Notes: generated by a model not told the origin, from the sequence alone. A stretch of DNA of 64,000 nucleotides from Lonicera japonica (GCA_021464415.1 CM038466.1:31836833-31900832), one strand, 5' to 3'. Positions 1 to 14,192 are shown, numbered from the stretch's first letter. Numbers and translations are program-made.

Positions 1-63
1 TTTAGATGGTTTAAGAAGAGGAAGTGATGGGGCAGGACTCGAGCTTGGCAACTTATGTGAATC

Positions 64-94
<31 letters not shown>

Positions 95-115
95 TGCTTG
101 AGGTTACACATACCT
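1..115 (+). repeat. Dispersed repeat R1, copy 1 (left end cut by window)
   Basis: This segment resembles 48395-48480 (same strand) and 55925-56025 (opposite strand). All three share a G-rich stretch, then a GGACTCGAGCTTGG-like block, then a TTAACTGCTTGAGG-like block. Here an (AT)n run separates the last two. The GACTCGAGC block looks like a polymerase III B box, so a SINE-type origin is possible. No coding content was seen. Confidence 0.45.
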
Positions 116-490
116 AGATCTTAAAAGGTCATGTTTTGTGCATCACTTAATGGATACGAGTAATTTATCAAACAAATAAAGAAAAATAAGACATGTCTTT
201 TCCAAATTTTTAACGAGAATGCTTCCCATCTCTCTTTTTGAAGGAATCTTTAATCCTAGAAATTGTAGGCTCTAGAAAGTTATTTTATCAAAAATAAAAA
301 TTAGTCCGCATAGCCCAAACTCGGCGGCATACATAGTAAAGAGAGGGGGCTAGTCTTGACCCCCCCCCCCCCCCCCAAAAGCATGAAATAAAACAAATCT
401 AAAATATGGGCATTATAGAACTACCCACCTCTTAAATTCAAAAGAGTTATTTATTAACGAAACACTATTTGAATATTGAATAAGAGAATC
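116..490. other. Non-coding, AT-rich, with a C homopolymer
   Basis: I see no gene here. A run of about 17 C lies at 360-376. The last five bases, GAATC at 486-490, are the left target-site duplication of the solo LTR that follows. Confidence 0.5.
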
Positions 491-1294
491 TGTTGGAGCA
501 AATGTGTATTTGAGAAAAAAAAAACTTAGACAAGGCAAAGTAGAGTTTTCCTAAGTCCCACATAGGAGACAGAAAAAACCTTTCATGGGTTTATATATGG
601 GGAAATTGGCTTAAGGGGTTGAGCCCTTTGGGCATTAGACTTTTGTGCTATTGGGTGAGGACTTGGATGAATGTGGTTCACCACACACGCGCGCGTCGAC
701 TGACCCGACCCGGTCCGGGCCAGGCTTTGGGCTTGTCTTGTGCTATGTATAAATTTTTTATACAAAATAGTTTTAGAAAAAAATTATTTGTTAAATAAAA
801 TTTATTTCGAAATTAATTTTTTAAATTTCAAAAGTGGTCAAACCACTTCCGAACGGCTCCCAACTTTCTCTCCACGTCTCCGTGTATTTTTCCAACGAAC
901 GAATTTTTATTTTATCCTACCGTTTTTGTTTTTTCTTGAAATATAGAATACGAAAAAAAATCTTATCAAACAATCTCTTCTTCAACTGAAAAAAAAAACC
1001 TAAATTTTTTTTGCCTCCGCCAGGGATTTTTTTTGCCTTCGGCGGTAAAAGATTTACCGATTCCGAGCGATTAAAAGAGTGTTATTGTCGAGCGATCGAA
1101 AAAGTGAAAATCGATCGTACAAAGGGTATCTGGGCTGTTTCATCCTGGGGACAGCGTGGCGATAATTGAACTGCTAGCACAATTCCGGGCAGAGCCGCGA
1201 AACGTCTTAAAGAGAGCGACCTAGTCCGCGACTCAACCCGGTGTAGTTTCTCTCCATCTTTATTTTCTCGTTTTGCAGTTCATATTTTTCAACA
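491..1294 (+). mobile_element. Solo LTR of an LTR retrotransposon
   Basis: The 804-bp segment starts TGTTGGA and ends TCAACA, so it has the TG...CA ends of an LTR with short inverted termini. It is flanked on both sides by GAATC (486-490 and 1295-1299), a 5-bp target-site duplication. It contains no protease, integrase or reverse transcriptase, which fits a solo LTR left by recombination between the two LTRs of a full element. A TATATATGGGG stretch near 592 could be its promoter. The strand is assumed. The parent family (Copia or Gypsy) is not determined. Confidence 0.85.
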
Positions 1295-1299
1295 GAATC

Positions 1300-3119
1300 C
1301 ATATTAGATTTAATACATTGCAACCTATTGAACATAAATGAAAATGAAAGATTAAGGAAATTAAGTAAAGGAAATAATTTAGTTGAGGTGTAATTTCATT
1401 TAAACAACGTTTTTTGTTTTGTCAAAATCTAGCCTAACACATTGCACACTCAAATATGTGCAAACTTGCAAAAGACCTCTCTCTTGTTTAAATAATTCCT
1501 CTAAAACGTCTTATATGTAAGGAAAACAGTTACTTAATATAAAATCATTTTTTTATTTAAAAAATAACCCTATCAATAAAATATTGACCATCATTCCAAT
1601 TTATAAAAATAAAATTCCTTTAGTCATTTAATAGATTTTATCCAATTATATAGTATGTCCTATATTTTAGCTTTTTATTTATTGAAGACAGTAACAAAGG
1701 GTAGAATTGTTATTTTAAAAAATATTGCTGTGGACTTTTTCATAATGGGGAAATATATAGACATTTTTCCTAAAAATCAAGGTAGGTAGTTTAGTGGTAT
1801 TTATGCATCATTGTACTTTACTAGGATTTTCTCAAAATAAAGATGGTTTAATTTAATTTAAATAATATTAAGATAAAAACTTCTCACCAGAATTCATGGG
1901 TCTCTAGTTAACCCTTAATGCTAATCCTTAAACCAACACATAGTCAATTTCATACCAAGCATTTCATCCCAATCCACCGACCCTACTGCTAATGTTAGAG
2001 AAAAGAATGAATGTGTGTGTGAGAGAGAGGCGATGCAATAAAGATATTGTACATGTTTATGTCTATAGGTATATGTACGATTGTGTGCGTATGCAACTAT
2101 ATATATTTGTTAGCAACATGGCATATATAACTAGAATAACAATATCAAAATTAAATAATTCATATAAAAGAAACCGAGTCTTGCGTGTCATATAATTTCC
2201 TTAAAACTATTATGCCGCCTCACTGGAGTGCTTTTGAGGTTGCTAATCACGTATGTTTCTTAGTATAAAACGGTTTATAGTATCTACTATTGAACTAATG
2301 TTTATTCAATTGATATTTTCTTTTGATTATTATTTAATTCAATTGCTTTATCTAACATAAATAAATTATATATTATATATCTTTGTGATTAATAGCATTT
2401 GATCAAGAAAGCTACATAGATATGTCAAAAGATATTCAAAGTGATAAGGAAATTACTTCAAGTTGATATAGCACTTTTATTGACCATATATTCCAACTTA
2501 ATGCAAATCAAAAACTTTAAACATATTCAAGTGAAGAAATTATGTGTGTAAATGTTTAGGAATTTATTGTTAAGTTATTGATATTTGATCACAATGATTT
2601 ATTACTTAAAGTTTATGATTAAAGCGATTTTTGAAAGATGCATCATTTTATACTTAAAACATATTTTTTTCATATAATTTCTTATATAAAGAATAAAATG
2701 TTTTTTCTCACATATTTCAAGATTTGAAAAAGTAGGCAAAACTCTTTTATGCATCATGTATCTTGAATCATATTATAAGCTTAAAGCTATTTCTTGTAAT
2801 GATGGTTCACGCATTAATGAGATAAGAATGGTTAATGGGCCAATAGGCTTTAAAGCTTATTGAGTACACTTGTGCAGGCCCAACAAGCGATTATTGTTCA
2901 ACAGTCAACGGTTGGGCTGGCAATAGGCGCTTGTTGCTTACAACAATCACATGCATGAGCTTGGCTTATTGGTTTTTATGTTTTTCACTTTTATACTTTT
3001 TTAAATGGATGGCCATGTCCATTTAATGATCTAAAAATCAATCTTGCACATCCTCTTGATCTTAAGCATCATTTTCATTGATTTCAAAAGCAATATTAAT
3101 TATTTGATTTGAGCAATCA
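1300..3119. other. Non-coding AT-rich spacer
   Basis: I see no gene in this stretch. At about 2835-2985 there are nested near-palindromes, including a 22-bp one centred on GGCTTTAAAGC and arms AACAAGCG / CGCTTGTT. They may be the remains of a small foldback element. Confidence 0.4.
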
Positions 3120-4847
3120 TATCATTACAAGAATATTGGGTTTTATTGACTATTTTTTTTACGACAACTATGATTTACTTGGTAAATGTCACTAGTAGTG
3201 ACAAATTCTCAACTACTTTTTTATTTTATCGTTGAAAAGTTAATTAGTGTTAAACTCTTTTGTGAGAAAACGATTTTCTTGCTTGAAGCTTAGCATTAGT
3301 GAGTAAATTTTCTTTTTACTTGGTAAAAGTCTGTTGTTAAAAATTTCCCACCAATATTTTGTTACTTTTAGTGAACAATTTTCAATGTTTGTCAAAAAAC
3401 TGAAAAAAAAAATTAGATTATAAAAACCTAGACTTTTTACCGAGCAATTAGAATATTTTCGCTAATGGATATTTACGAGAAATTTATTTGTTGCTAATTT
3501 GTTGATATTTTTGGCGCGAAAACATCCAGGGTTCTTTTTTTGCTTTATTCTAAATTTAGGGAAATTATAATTTATACTAGCACAAAACTACGTCGTTTTG
3601 TGCTACAACATTATATCTCTCACCATTATCCTCGTTCCCTCATCTTATTTCACTTTATCAGAGAAATCATCTACCTTTGTGCATTATGTTAGGCCATCAT
3701 CTCCTTTCAACCATCGCGCCACCAATGTTGTAACCATTGCACAACCGGCATAGTAGCTTTGCCATCGTCTGTCCATCGATCTCCACCGCCTGAAAACCCT
3801 TGTATCACCGCCTTACCATCAATCTCCACCGCCTCTTCCTCCATTACTATATTGATTGATTTGTACTAAGGTAATTTCTCTCCCCCTTTTCATATTACAT
3901 ACATCTGGAAATATAAGATCTACTAATTAAAAGATTTACCTTTATTAAGAAATATAAGATCTACTAATTAAAAATATATTACATACATATGTAACCATTT
4001 TCTCTTAATTTTTCTCTTAATTTAAATATTTATCTTTATTAAGAAATATAAGATCTACTATAAAAAATATGGAAATGAAAATATACTGTGCTTGTTTATG
4101 TGTGTATCTATATATATAGAAAGAGAAGTATAAATCAAATGTCGTGGAGTCAAAGCGATAATAAAAATGAGATGAAGCACAAAACACGTGTATATTGCAC
4201 GGCATGTACATTCAACCGACTTCCCCTAAATGTATTATTATATTTATTATTATTATATATAAATATATATATGTTAGTGTTAAGCAGTGTCAAGCACGTG
4301 GGTGAGATAAAATATATATATATATATATATCAATTAAAATTTTATAATTACAAAATATTAATATATTCTTTGTAACTGGAACAAATCTTTCTAAAATTT
4401 CATAAACCCTTCAAAAAATTGACTTTCTCTTGGCTCCTTTTTCAATTTGAGGGCGAGTTAGAAATAGAATTCCATTATTATGGAATTCAACACGATTCAT
4501 GGATCCTGGATTTAGTTTCAGTTAGTGTTCCTTGATTGTTGGTTTTATGTTTATTTTTATTTTTATTTTCATTTTATAAATTATAAACCTAATGTCAGTA
4601 AAAGTGCATATGGTTTAGTAACAAAATGTCTCTGGCAATGTTCGTAAGCCAATGCAACAATCGCTTCTTTGTTTTGTCATCATTTTCTACTTTTGCTTTT
4701 TGAAGTGCACATAAGACATAAAAGCAATGAGTATATGACAAAAAAAAGTCATCACCTGCTTCATAAGAAAACTAAATGTGTCCCTAGGCAGGCCAAACCC
4801 AATTGTTGCCATTTCAATAATAGTCTGAAGAATGTATACAAATAGTA

Positions 4848-5110
4848 AGGGTCCTTTTGATAAAAAGTGGAGAATTATTGGAAGAGTGATTAGAAGTTGA
4901 AAAACAAGATGATTGATTTGGTGAAATGTTATGCATCTTTTCCTCTTTTTTTATGGAATTCTCACCCATCCCCAATGAATTGGATTCCATGGAAAAACAG
5001 ATAATAATAGAACATATCACAAAATAACTCTCTCCTTTTCCAACTTCTTATAAAAATATCTATTCTTTTACTGTTTTCAAACATTTTCCAACTATTTTAT
5101 CAAACGCACC
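4848..5110. mobile_element. MITE family A, copy 1
   Basis: The left end carries TTTTGATAAAAAG and the right end TTTTATCAAACGCACC, so the ends are inverted repeats of a GGGTGCGTTTGATAAAA type. Related copies lie in URB1 introns at 40969-41250, 42841-43133 and 43834-43992. It is non-coding. No clean target duplication was found. Confidence 0.6.
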
Positions 5111-6108
5111 ACCATATAGACAATATACACACAAGGATGAATCACATTTATTGCTGATATCATTTTGTGTCCCCAAGAGTCCACAGTGTTTTTCCATTCA
5201 GGAAATCCCTCAGGTATGACGGACTTTGAATTCAGTTCCTAATTGGTGTACACATTAATAATAGTCATTAAAATGTTTTAGTGTTAGAAAAAGAGAAATA
5301 TGTGAAACCTGAAAACATGACCAACTCCCCACATGTATCGCCACTTAGGATCTGGTCCAACGGACCAGGAGTGGATGGTTAACACTATTTCGACATTGCT
5401 CTCAACTTCTTTTGCATTTCCATGTCAACAAGAATACGTGAAGTTTCAGTTCTTTCTAGTGTTACCCCAACCTGTTATTCCATTGACACCAGATTTATTT
5501 CTTACTATAACTCATAACTAATGTTACCTAATTTGCAGTAACTTTGTTAATTGGTATAGATACAGGTACGGGTCCTGTACCTAGCCCAGTACGAAGTTTT
5601 ATGGTGTGGTTTAGTTGGATTGCTATTTTGGGTACTGTGTATAGTATTTATCTCAATTATACAGTAGTGTAAAAGTCCTCTTTAGCCCACACTTTTTGAC
5701 CTTTATTTTCTTTGATTTGCTAGCTTCTTTAAGTATAGTTAGGTGACGTTTGGTTATTACAAATCACATATATCACGGATTCGTTTAATTGTATATGTAA
5801 TGTAAGGCATGAAGTAATATCAATGAAATATATCCGAGCATTTTCCTTTTATTTCACAAATTGTTTTGTGGTATTAGTGGGGGTTTATATGATTTTTTTT
5901 TGATTTTTTTTAAATTTGATTTTTCTTGTTTAATAAAAGTGTGGGTTTATATCAAAAATCGGGTTCCCGTGGCTCAAACCTGGGTGTGGGTTTATATGCT
6001 TTTCTAATTTTTTTAAAGTTTGATTATTATAGTATCTTAGTCTCTTTTTACTTTTTATATAGTTATTAATCTTGTCACTCATGGATCCTAAATTATATTG
6101 TTAAATTC

Positions 6109-6270
6109 GTCACAACTAGCCTCACTTATGCAGACACTGCCCATAAAGTTTGGATTGATTTAAAGGAGCGATTCTCCCACAGTAATAATTCTCTTATTTA
6201 TCAATTAAAATGAGATATTACCAATTTTCCTCAAGAACAACGTTCAACGGCTGTTTATTATATTATACTC
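6109..6270 (+). pseudogene. Copia gag fragment (UBN2-like), fossil
   Basis: Translated from 6109, the sequence reads TSLTYADTAHKVWIDLKERF, then SHSNNSLIYQLK, a stop, and DITNFPQEQRS. This is the conserved core of plant Copia gag proteins, in which a 'YA..A..VW.DL.ERF....RIYQLK' pattern is usual. One in-frame stop and the lack of flanking retroelement sequence show it is only a fragment. It lies inside the left arm of the CACTA, either as an older insertion or as captured DNA. Confidence 0.7.
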
Positions 6271-7315
6271 TATTTTCCTTAAAAACTCTTTTATCATTGA
6301 GTAGTGTTGCTATATAGGCTTCTCCAAATATAAATGCTAGAATAGTTTTTATGGATGATTATAAATTGGTAATTTAATTTGTACAACGTGGGATAAAGCA
6401 CCATGCCCAAATAATTTTAGCTACAGGACAAAGTAAATAAGGCTGTTTGTTTGAGGTACGGGTAATAAAGAAACCACCCCTTGCCGTGCGTTTGAGTTTA
6501 ACTTGAGGTACATATAGAAAAATATTATATCTGTTACTTCAATTTCTTGTTTTTTCGAATTTTTGTTCATCTTGTACAATTCAAATTTCATTATTCGAGT
6601 TACTGATGCTTGTGAATTGAGCACTAACTTAAGTTTTGAATTTTTTCTACTATTGAGTAAATTAAATTAGAATATGTTTGCACAGTTGCACATCCTTATA
6701 CTAGAATCAAAATTTAACCCGATTGTATTTCTTTCTTTCTATTGATTATTCTATATGTTTTAAAGTATTTGTTTTGGAAGATATGTACTTGTACATTAGT
6801 GTAAAGATGCACAATAAAAACAAGTATGCTTTTGAGGGGTAAACATCTAAGATGTATGTTTTTAACATTCGGGTGCATATATATATTTATATTCCATTCT
6901 AGTTCCTTATGATGATTGTGCGTGTTTTACGGTCCGAATCTTTTAACAAAGACTAACTTTTTATTCCGTAAATATAGTGCAACCATTTTGAGGGGGTAAA
7001 CATCACATTAATATTAAAATTTATATCTGAAAAATTCATTAATATATATATATCACGTATTCAGGTTCAATTTAGCCATTATGCAAAAACATTTAATCAT
7101 AGATACCAAGAAAAAAGCTTTGTTTGAATCTAAGATACCTATTCCTTTCCCAAAACTCGAACCAAATGAGCCCCAAATGTTTAAATATAAAATCATAGGT
7201 CAATACTCGCATATATATATATATATATATATTATGTGTATATATGTATTAAGGCCGCGCATAATATGTTTTCCGCATAAGAATGTGTGTGTTTGATGTT
7301 GGTAAGAAGTTGATC

Positions 7316-10300
7316 ATGGATAATAGTTGGAAGCGTGTGTGCAATAGGTTGTCCAAGGAGTATATAGACGGTGTTAAGGCATTCATTGAGTTCCAAAAAC
7401 AGAACTTGAATAATAATGACAAGATTAAATGTCCATGTGGAGATTGTTAAGAAATATATCTCCACAATTTAACAATTATAGGAAAACATTTAGTGGTATG
7501 GGGGCTATCATCCACATTCGTAGCTTGTAGTCTTTTAAATACAAACCCTCCAGAAGTTGTAGAAAGTGAAAAAGAGGAAGATGATATGATTGGGATGTTT
7601 ACTAATGCCTTTGGCCCAAATAGTTTCCCTGAGCAAACTAGTCATGAAAAGTTCGATAATCTATTTAATGGGCTTGAAAAAGAGCTCTATCAAGTTCTAA
7701 GAAACTTATTTCATTCCAATTCCTTGTAAAATTGATGCATGTGAAGGTTCTTAATCGTTGGAGCAATAAATCATTTAATATGTTGCTCTAATTGTTAAAA
7801 GATGCCTTCCCCGATGGATCAAACATTCCAATGTCACATTATGATGCAAAACAAAAGATGCGGGACTTTGGTTTAGGATATGAATCAATCCATGCATGCA
7901 AGTATGATTATGCATTATTTTGGAAAGAGAATTAAAATGCTGATAAATGCCTAGAGTATAACGAGCCTAGGTTTAAATATGATGTCACGCAGGGAAAAAA
8001 TGTACCTAGTAAGGTTTTGTGTTACTTCCCATTGAAGCCTAGGTTGCAGAGATTGTTTATGTCAAGGCACACAGCAACCGATATGCGATGGCACAAGGAG
8101 AAACGTGTTGATACTGAAAGTGTTATAAGGCGTCCGGCCGACAGTTTAGCATGGAAATATTTTGACTAACAATACCCTTAGTTCGCCCAAGACCCTTGCA
8201 ATGTCAAGCTAGGACTTGCATCAAATGGCTTTAATCCATTTAGGAACATGAATAACTCATACAGTATGTAGCCCGTTGTTCTCGTACCTTATAATATGCC
8301 GCCATGGAAGTGTATGAAATAACTATTATTTATGATGACGTTGTTAATTTCTGGGCTCCAAGCTCCAGGGAAGGATATGAATATCTAATTACGACCATTA
8401 GTAAATAAGTTGAAAGAGTTGTGGGAGATTGGTGTACAAACTTGGGATGCCTTTGATAAGGAAAACTTTACTTTACATGCATCTGTGTTATTGACTATTA
8501 ATGACTTTCCAGCATATGGAAGCTTGTCAGGTTAGAGCACAAAATGATATAAAGCATGTCCAGTATGGAATAAAGATACTTCGTCAAAACCACTAAAAAG
8601 TAAAATATGTTGTATGGGCCATCGTTGATACTTACCATTATTCTTGGCGAAGGAGTGGATTGCACAATGGAAAGTATGAGCTGAAACTTCGATCAAAGGA
8701 GTTTTTTGGAGAGGACATATTGCAATAATTAAACCTTGTTAAGAAATCAAAACATGGTAAGAACCCAAACAATACAGATAGGAAAAGAAATCGTACACAT
8801 GAGGAATTAAATTGGACAAAGAAAAGTATTTTCTTCGAGTTGGAGTATTGGTCAAAGTTAAAGCTAAGGCATAATCTTGATGTCATGCATATCAAGAAGA
8901 ATATCACTAATAAAGTTGTTAGAACATTAATAAATATTGAAAGAAAAAACAAGGACACGGACAAGGCTCGATTAGATTTGGCTGATTTGATTATAAGAAA
9001 AGAATTACACTTGAAAGAGCATGGCAATAAATGGTTGAAGCCTCGTGCATCTTATAGGTTGGCACCGAATGAGATGAAGGAGTTTTGTTCTTTTTTGAAG
9101 TCAATTAAGTTTCCTAATGGCTATGCAGCTAATATATCTAGAAATGTGAATATAGCAGATGGAAAGATTTCTGGGATGAAAACTTATGATTGTCATGTTA
9201 TGTTACAACGATTTCTTTCGGTCAGAATACGGCTCTACATGCTAAGGATGTTTGTATTGCATTGGTTGAGTTATTGAACCTTTTTTTTGCAATTATGTGC
9301 AATAAGCTTGGTGGTCAAAGACTTGAAGAAATTTGAGGAATGGATTGTCCTAATATTATGTAAACTTGAAAGAATTTTTCTGCTTTCTTTCTTTGACGTT
9401 ATGGTGCATTTAGTAATCCATTTACTATGTGAAGTTATTCTTGTCGTCCATGTGAACACTTGATGAATGTATCCAATTGAGAGGTAATTCATAAAAAAAT
9501 TAGTTATTATATTCATGATACTTTATCTATATAACATTCTTTATTGTCAATAGGAATTTGGGGACTTTAAAAGGTACCGTGAAACAAAAAGCTCAACTAG
9601 AAGGTTCAAAAGCAAAAACGTACGTTGTTAATGAAGCATTAACCTTATGTTCAATGTACCTTCGAGGAATTGATACTAGATTCAATCGAGAAGATAGGAA
9701 TAATGACACTCGCAAGGATCAACCTAAAGGACAAATATCTATTTTCTCCCAAATTGCATGCCCCTTTGGTGGAAGATAACTCGTTGATTTATTAAGAAAA
9801 GATATTGACAAGATTTATAGGTACATCTTGCATAATTGCGCAGTTCAACGAATAACATTCTTATATATTGTATTAAAAGACAAATTTATTTATGTAGGTT
9901 GTGAACATTTGATATAACTAGAGAGGGAATGTCCAGATAATTTATATCAAATACAAGAGCAAGAATTTTCAAAGTGGTTTTCGAGCCATGTAAGTTAATG
10001 AAGTTCATTTTCTTATGGTGCTTACTAATTGTTAGTAAAGTTTTTTGTTGTTTACTAATAATAACATCACCATTTATTTATTATATATAAGGAATTTGCA
10101 CTGTGCGGGGTCTCACGGTGCCACAAATGAAATTTATTCTTTAGCTTTGGGTCTTGATGCTCATGTGAACAAGTATAGTGGGTGTGTTGTTAATGGCGTT
10201 CGATTTCATACCAAGGAATGAGACAATCATCGCATAACTAAAAACAGTGATGTTGTCGTTCTTGGAGAATATAATACAAAGGGACTATCACCTTACTCCT

Positions 10301-10741
10301 ATTAATGTTAGTAACATATGGTTTAAAAATGATCCATTTGTTCTTGCAACTCAAGCATCATAAGTGTTTTATTTAGATGATTACAAAGCGGGAACGAATT
10401 GAAAAAGTAGCAATGAAAGTAACATAGAGACATATTTGAGATGTCATAGAGAAAGATAATATTAAGGACATATTGTTGATGGGAACAATGATGATGCATA
10501 TGAAGAAGGCGAGTCTTCTAATGTACAATGGGTCGTTCAAGAAGGAAATTTGGATACAATACAATTGGTTAGAAATGGAGAAAATTCTAATGAAGAGATT
10601 AGTGCTCCTACTTTTAATCTTAATGATGAAGAGAATGATAATTTCATTTATGAAATTTCAGAAGAAGAAGATGACACATTGGAAGAATATTGTAGTGAGG
10701 GAGAAGAAAGCCAAGAAAGTATTTATGATGATATTGATTGA
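7316..10741 (+). pseudogene. TNP2-type CACTA transposase pseudogene
   Basis: This is the remnant of the main transposase, a nuclear DNA-binding recombinase that would act on CACTA ends. From the ATG at 7316 it shows a Transpos_assoc domain: a W...L...Y..GV..FI.F pattern followed by KCPCGDC (to about 7450). From about 7800 to 9240 there are TNP2 blocks (DAFPDGSNIP, KMRDFGLGYESIHAC, YFPLKPRLQRLFMSRHTA, LRHNLDVMHIKKNI). A DUF4218-like block follows at 8840-9780 (EALTLCSMYLRGIDTRFNR), a DUF4216-like block at 10090-10310 (LGLDAHVNKYSGCVVNGVRF), and an acidic tail ends at 10741. Many stops and frame changes interrupt it. The longest open piece is about 145 codons. It was recognised by motif order, and exact exon limits are not claimed. 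Confidence 0.85.
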
Positions 10742-11575
10742 AATGCTTCTGGTCCTTATTCTTTTCTTTTCTTTTCTTTTGTACTAGAGATTATATATTT
10801 GTGTAATACTTAAATAATTTTTTCATGCCAGAAGACGAGAGTTGTAAAATAATTTATTTGAATTCCTTTTTTTTAATGGATGTATGGTTATGGAAGTAGT
10901 TAACTATGATATTGGGATTTATATGTGACTAATATGACTTGTTTTCTTATACAGTTACAACGATACAACTTGTTAAAATTTGATATTGTAATTATTTGAC
11001 GCATTCGTTTATTGATTATTATAGTTACTTGATATGGCACTCGGTGGAGGAAGAGGTAGAGGCGGTAATGGGAGAGCAAAAAGCACTTCCAATGCATGGG
11101 CAAATCTCGAACCAGCATCTAATGCATCTAATACTAGTGGTATACTTCTTTTTTACTAGACATGATTGAAAACTAAAATTATTCTGATTAGAATAGAATA
11201 AAAGAATTACTTTAAAAACTAAAATCATGATAAATGTATTTTGTATATTTCACACGCTTGAATTTCAGAAACAACTCGTGCTCCTAAGAGGGTTCGTGGC
11301 CATTCAAAAGGCTTGGCAGCTGAGAGGATTTTTAATGCAATCAGGTCTAAGCTTAAAGTGAACTTTTCTCCTAAAGCCAACAGACCATCAAGAAAAAATC
11401 ATGGGTTATTCGTATATGAGATTGGCATTGTTGTACGAAACCATGCGCCTTTCGAAGTAGAGACTTGGAAAAATATTCATGAATTCGAGAAGAATATATT
11501 AATTGAGCTGGTTTTGGTTAGACTAGCTTCTTTAAACAATTAAGCATTAAAAATTATTTATTTATATGTTGTAAT

Positions 11576-11758
11576 TGTTATAGGAATAACTCTCATCAAT
11601 TCTTCATTAGATGAGCCCTTTAAATATGGTACAAATACAATAGTAAATAGGGTTTACAAGGAAGCCCATTATGGCCCATGATACATAATTTACACAGTAA
11701 AATCCCTAATACATATTCTATCTAGACGATAGCACACTATGTGTAATTTCCTTAAACA
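11576..11758 (-). repeat. Copia LTR (left in window, 3' LTR of element)
   Basis: This is the 183-bp LTR. By eye it differs from its partner at about three positions (near 11626 and 11651), so the insertion is fairly young. Confidence 0.88.
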
Positions 11759-12269
11759 CTCCCCCTTGTGCTGAGTCGGAGATAGAATGGTACATGTCTT
11801 GTTGCCTCATTAAAACCTTGTCAAGTAACAAAAACCCTGTGGGAAAAAATAACCTTGATCGAAGGGAAAAGAGTACAACATTACAACAATCATGTTAGAC
11901 TTCTTCCGTCGAGTCTATATTTCCATTTGATCCTTACTTTAATCAATAGAGTTTGTACGTATCGTTACCTCGTTAAAAACCTTACCAAGTAACAAAACCC
12001 AGTGGAAAAAATAAATCTTGGTTTAAGGAAAAGAGTATAACGTAACATCGGGTAGATATTAGACTCCCCCTCAAGTCTACACCTCCCCCTGATATTTACA
12101 TTAATCAAGGAATTTGAAAAGGTTATGCATGTATCGTTGCCTCGTTAAAAACCTTACCAAGTAACAAAACCCAGTGGGAAAAAATAAACCTTGGTCTAAG
12201 GAAAAGAGTACAACGTATGTGTGAAAATTTCATCATATTTCACACATTCCCTTGATCATTACTTCGATC

Positions 12270-14170
12270 ATGAGAGTTGGAAAAGTCTAAGCACCCTTAT
12301 ATTTTTCACATGCTTTTCAAATATGGCCTTAGGAAAAGATTTGGTGAACTAGTTTGCTATATTCTCCTTAGAGCTTTGTGTGGGCCAGAGAGATACCCAA
12401 CATCAACAAAATCAATCAAGATTTTGTTTGGGATTTCAATGTAGGGGGTGGCTATTTTAGCATCATCATTTACTTTAGATGTTATTGTCGTATACACTTT
12501 TTTCTCTCTGTAGGGAAAGAACAATTTCAAACCAATGGTTCTTTTTAGGTGTTCAATTTTGCTGCGTTAGCGCTGAGCTAAATCTAGCTAACAAGTTCAA
12601 TGCGAATATTATGTCTAGTCGAGTATTTTGTGTTAAGTGCAATAATGCGCATATTGCATTTAGATAGGAAGTTTCATCTCCCAACACATTTTCGTAATCT
12701 TCCTTTGTACGAAATTGATCTTTCCTTTGATCTAAACTTCGACCGATCATGGGAGTGCTAGCAGAATGCGTTTTGTCCAGGTTAAATTTCCTGATTATCT
12801 TTTGAACATACGCAAACTAGTGGATTAGTATTCCACAAGCTCGATATTCTAGATTAAGATCTAAACAAAAATTCGAGCTTTCCAAAGATTCTTTATCTCA
12901 AATTTGGATTTCAAGTAACTTGCGGTTTCTCTTATTTCATCAAGAGTACCTATTATGTTCATATCATCGACATATACAGCTACAATTATGAATCCAGAAC
13001 TTGTTTTCTTTATGAATACGCATGGGCATAATTCATCGTTCTTATATCCCTTCCCAATCAAGTAGTCACTTAGACGGGTATACTACATCCGTCCGAATTG
13101 TTTTAATCTGTAAAGTGAGCGTTTCAACCTAATTGCAAACGCACTCCGTGGTTTAGAGTCACTTGACTTGGGTAATGTAAGGCCATCAGGCACTTTCGTA
13201 TATATCTCTGAATCAAGATCCCCTTAGAGATATGCAGTAACCACATCTATGAGCTGCATTTTCAGTCCTTCGAAAACTACCAAAGTAGCGGAATGTTATA
13301 ATGTTTAAGCAATTCCAAAGCGTCTGTGTGGAACCTTGCGCCACAAGGTGAGCCTTTTACTTCAGAACTTCTTTTTTCTCATTTACGCTTTATAGCAAAT
13401 AATTGTTTATGTCCTATAGGCTTTACACTTGGCGCGGTTAGCACTACCGGACCAAATACCTGTCTCGTTGCCATAGAATCTAATTCTATATGGATTGCTT
13501 TTTTTTATTTAGGCCAATTTTGCCCTTTGTTAACATTTTGCAACAGAGCGAGGTTCGACATCATCGTGCTCTTTGACTTCTTGAGCAACAGTGTATCATT
13601 AATGCATCCATTAATTCATATGCCATCCCTTAACCCATTGAGATTTATTTATTCTCTGGAATCATTATAACTTCGGGGCGTCCCCCAGTATTGATTCATG
13701 GACATAAATATAATCAGAGATAATCTCATAAAAGGGGTTTTTACATTAATGATTAATTGATTAATTTGTGCCTTACTCCACCTCTTCTTTGGTGTGAGTG
13801 TTTGTCGAACCAAATGGCCTCATTTTATTCCTTTTAAGGAGCCATGGCCTCAACCACACCTCCACTAAGTGTAGTTGCATCGTCTCTTTCTACGACACTG
13901 TGCCCTTATTGGGGACTTATAACCTTGCAGGCATATTGCAGCTGGTATATTTGATCTCGTCACTTTTCAATATCATTAAATGTATCAGGTATCGAATATG
14001 TTACATTTTCAAGATCGGTTATTCTTTTTCACTTCACTATACATTGTGATGTGCGTGGGGATCAAGATGAGACGTAGTGGAGACCACGACAATTCCTGCG
14101 TTCCCTTGAAAATTTCTTTTCTTATCTCCCCCTAACGACGGGAAGACTGTCTCATCAAAGTGACAATCCG
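12270..14170 (-). pseudogene. Copia pol remnant (integrase tail, RT, RNase H tail)
   Basis: Reading the - strand from 14170 downwards, recognisable Copia blocks come in the normal order. ADCHFDETVFPSLGGDKK (about 14160-14100) is the region after integrase. ELDSMATRQVFGPVVLT (about 13480-13420) opens the reverse transcriptase. IIVAVYVDDMNIIGT (about 12990-12950) contains the catalytic YVDD. YLNAICALLHLTQNTRLDI followed by FALNLLARFSSA (12660-12570) ends RT. FTKSFPKAIFEKHVKNI (about 12350-12290) is the RNase H C-terminal tail. Stops and frameshifts lie between and within the blocks. The gene would have made the reverse transcriptase and integrase of the nested retroelement; it is dead. Confidence 0.85.
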
Positions 14171-14192
14171 CAATTCTTAGCGGTAAAGAGAT

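Larger units (their letters stand above)
3541..7315. other. Left arm of the CACTA, no intact gene
   Basis: This is the stretch between the left terminus and the transposase pseudogene. It holds a MITE (4848-5110), a short Copia gag fossil (6109-6270) and several (AT)n runs. The rest is AT-rich sequence in which I recognise nothing. Confidence 0.5.

Noticed and set aside
361..376. Long C run, and the G run at about 25886-25902
   Set aside because: Homopolymers; length may reflect assembly or sequencing error, so no function is proposed.
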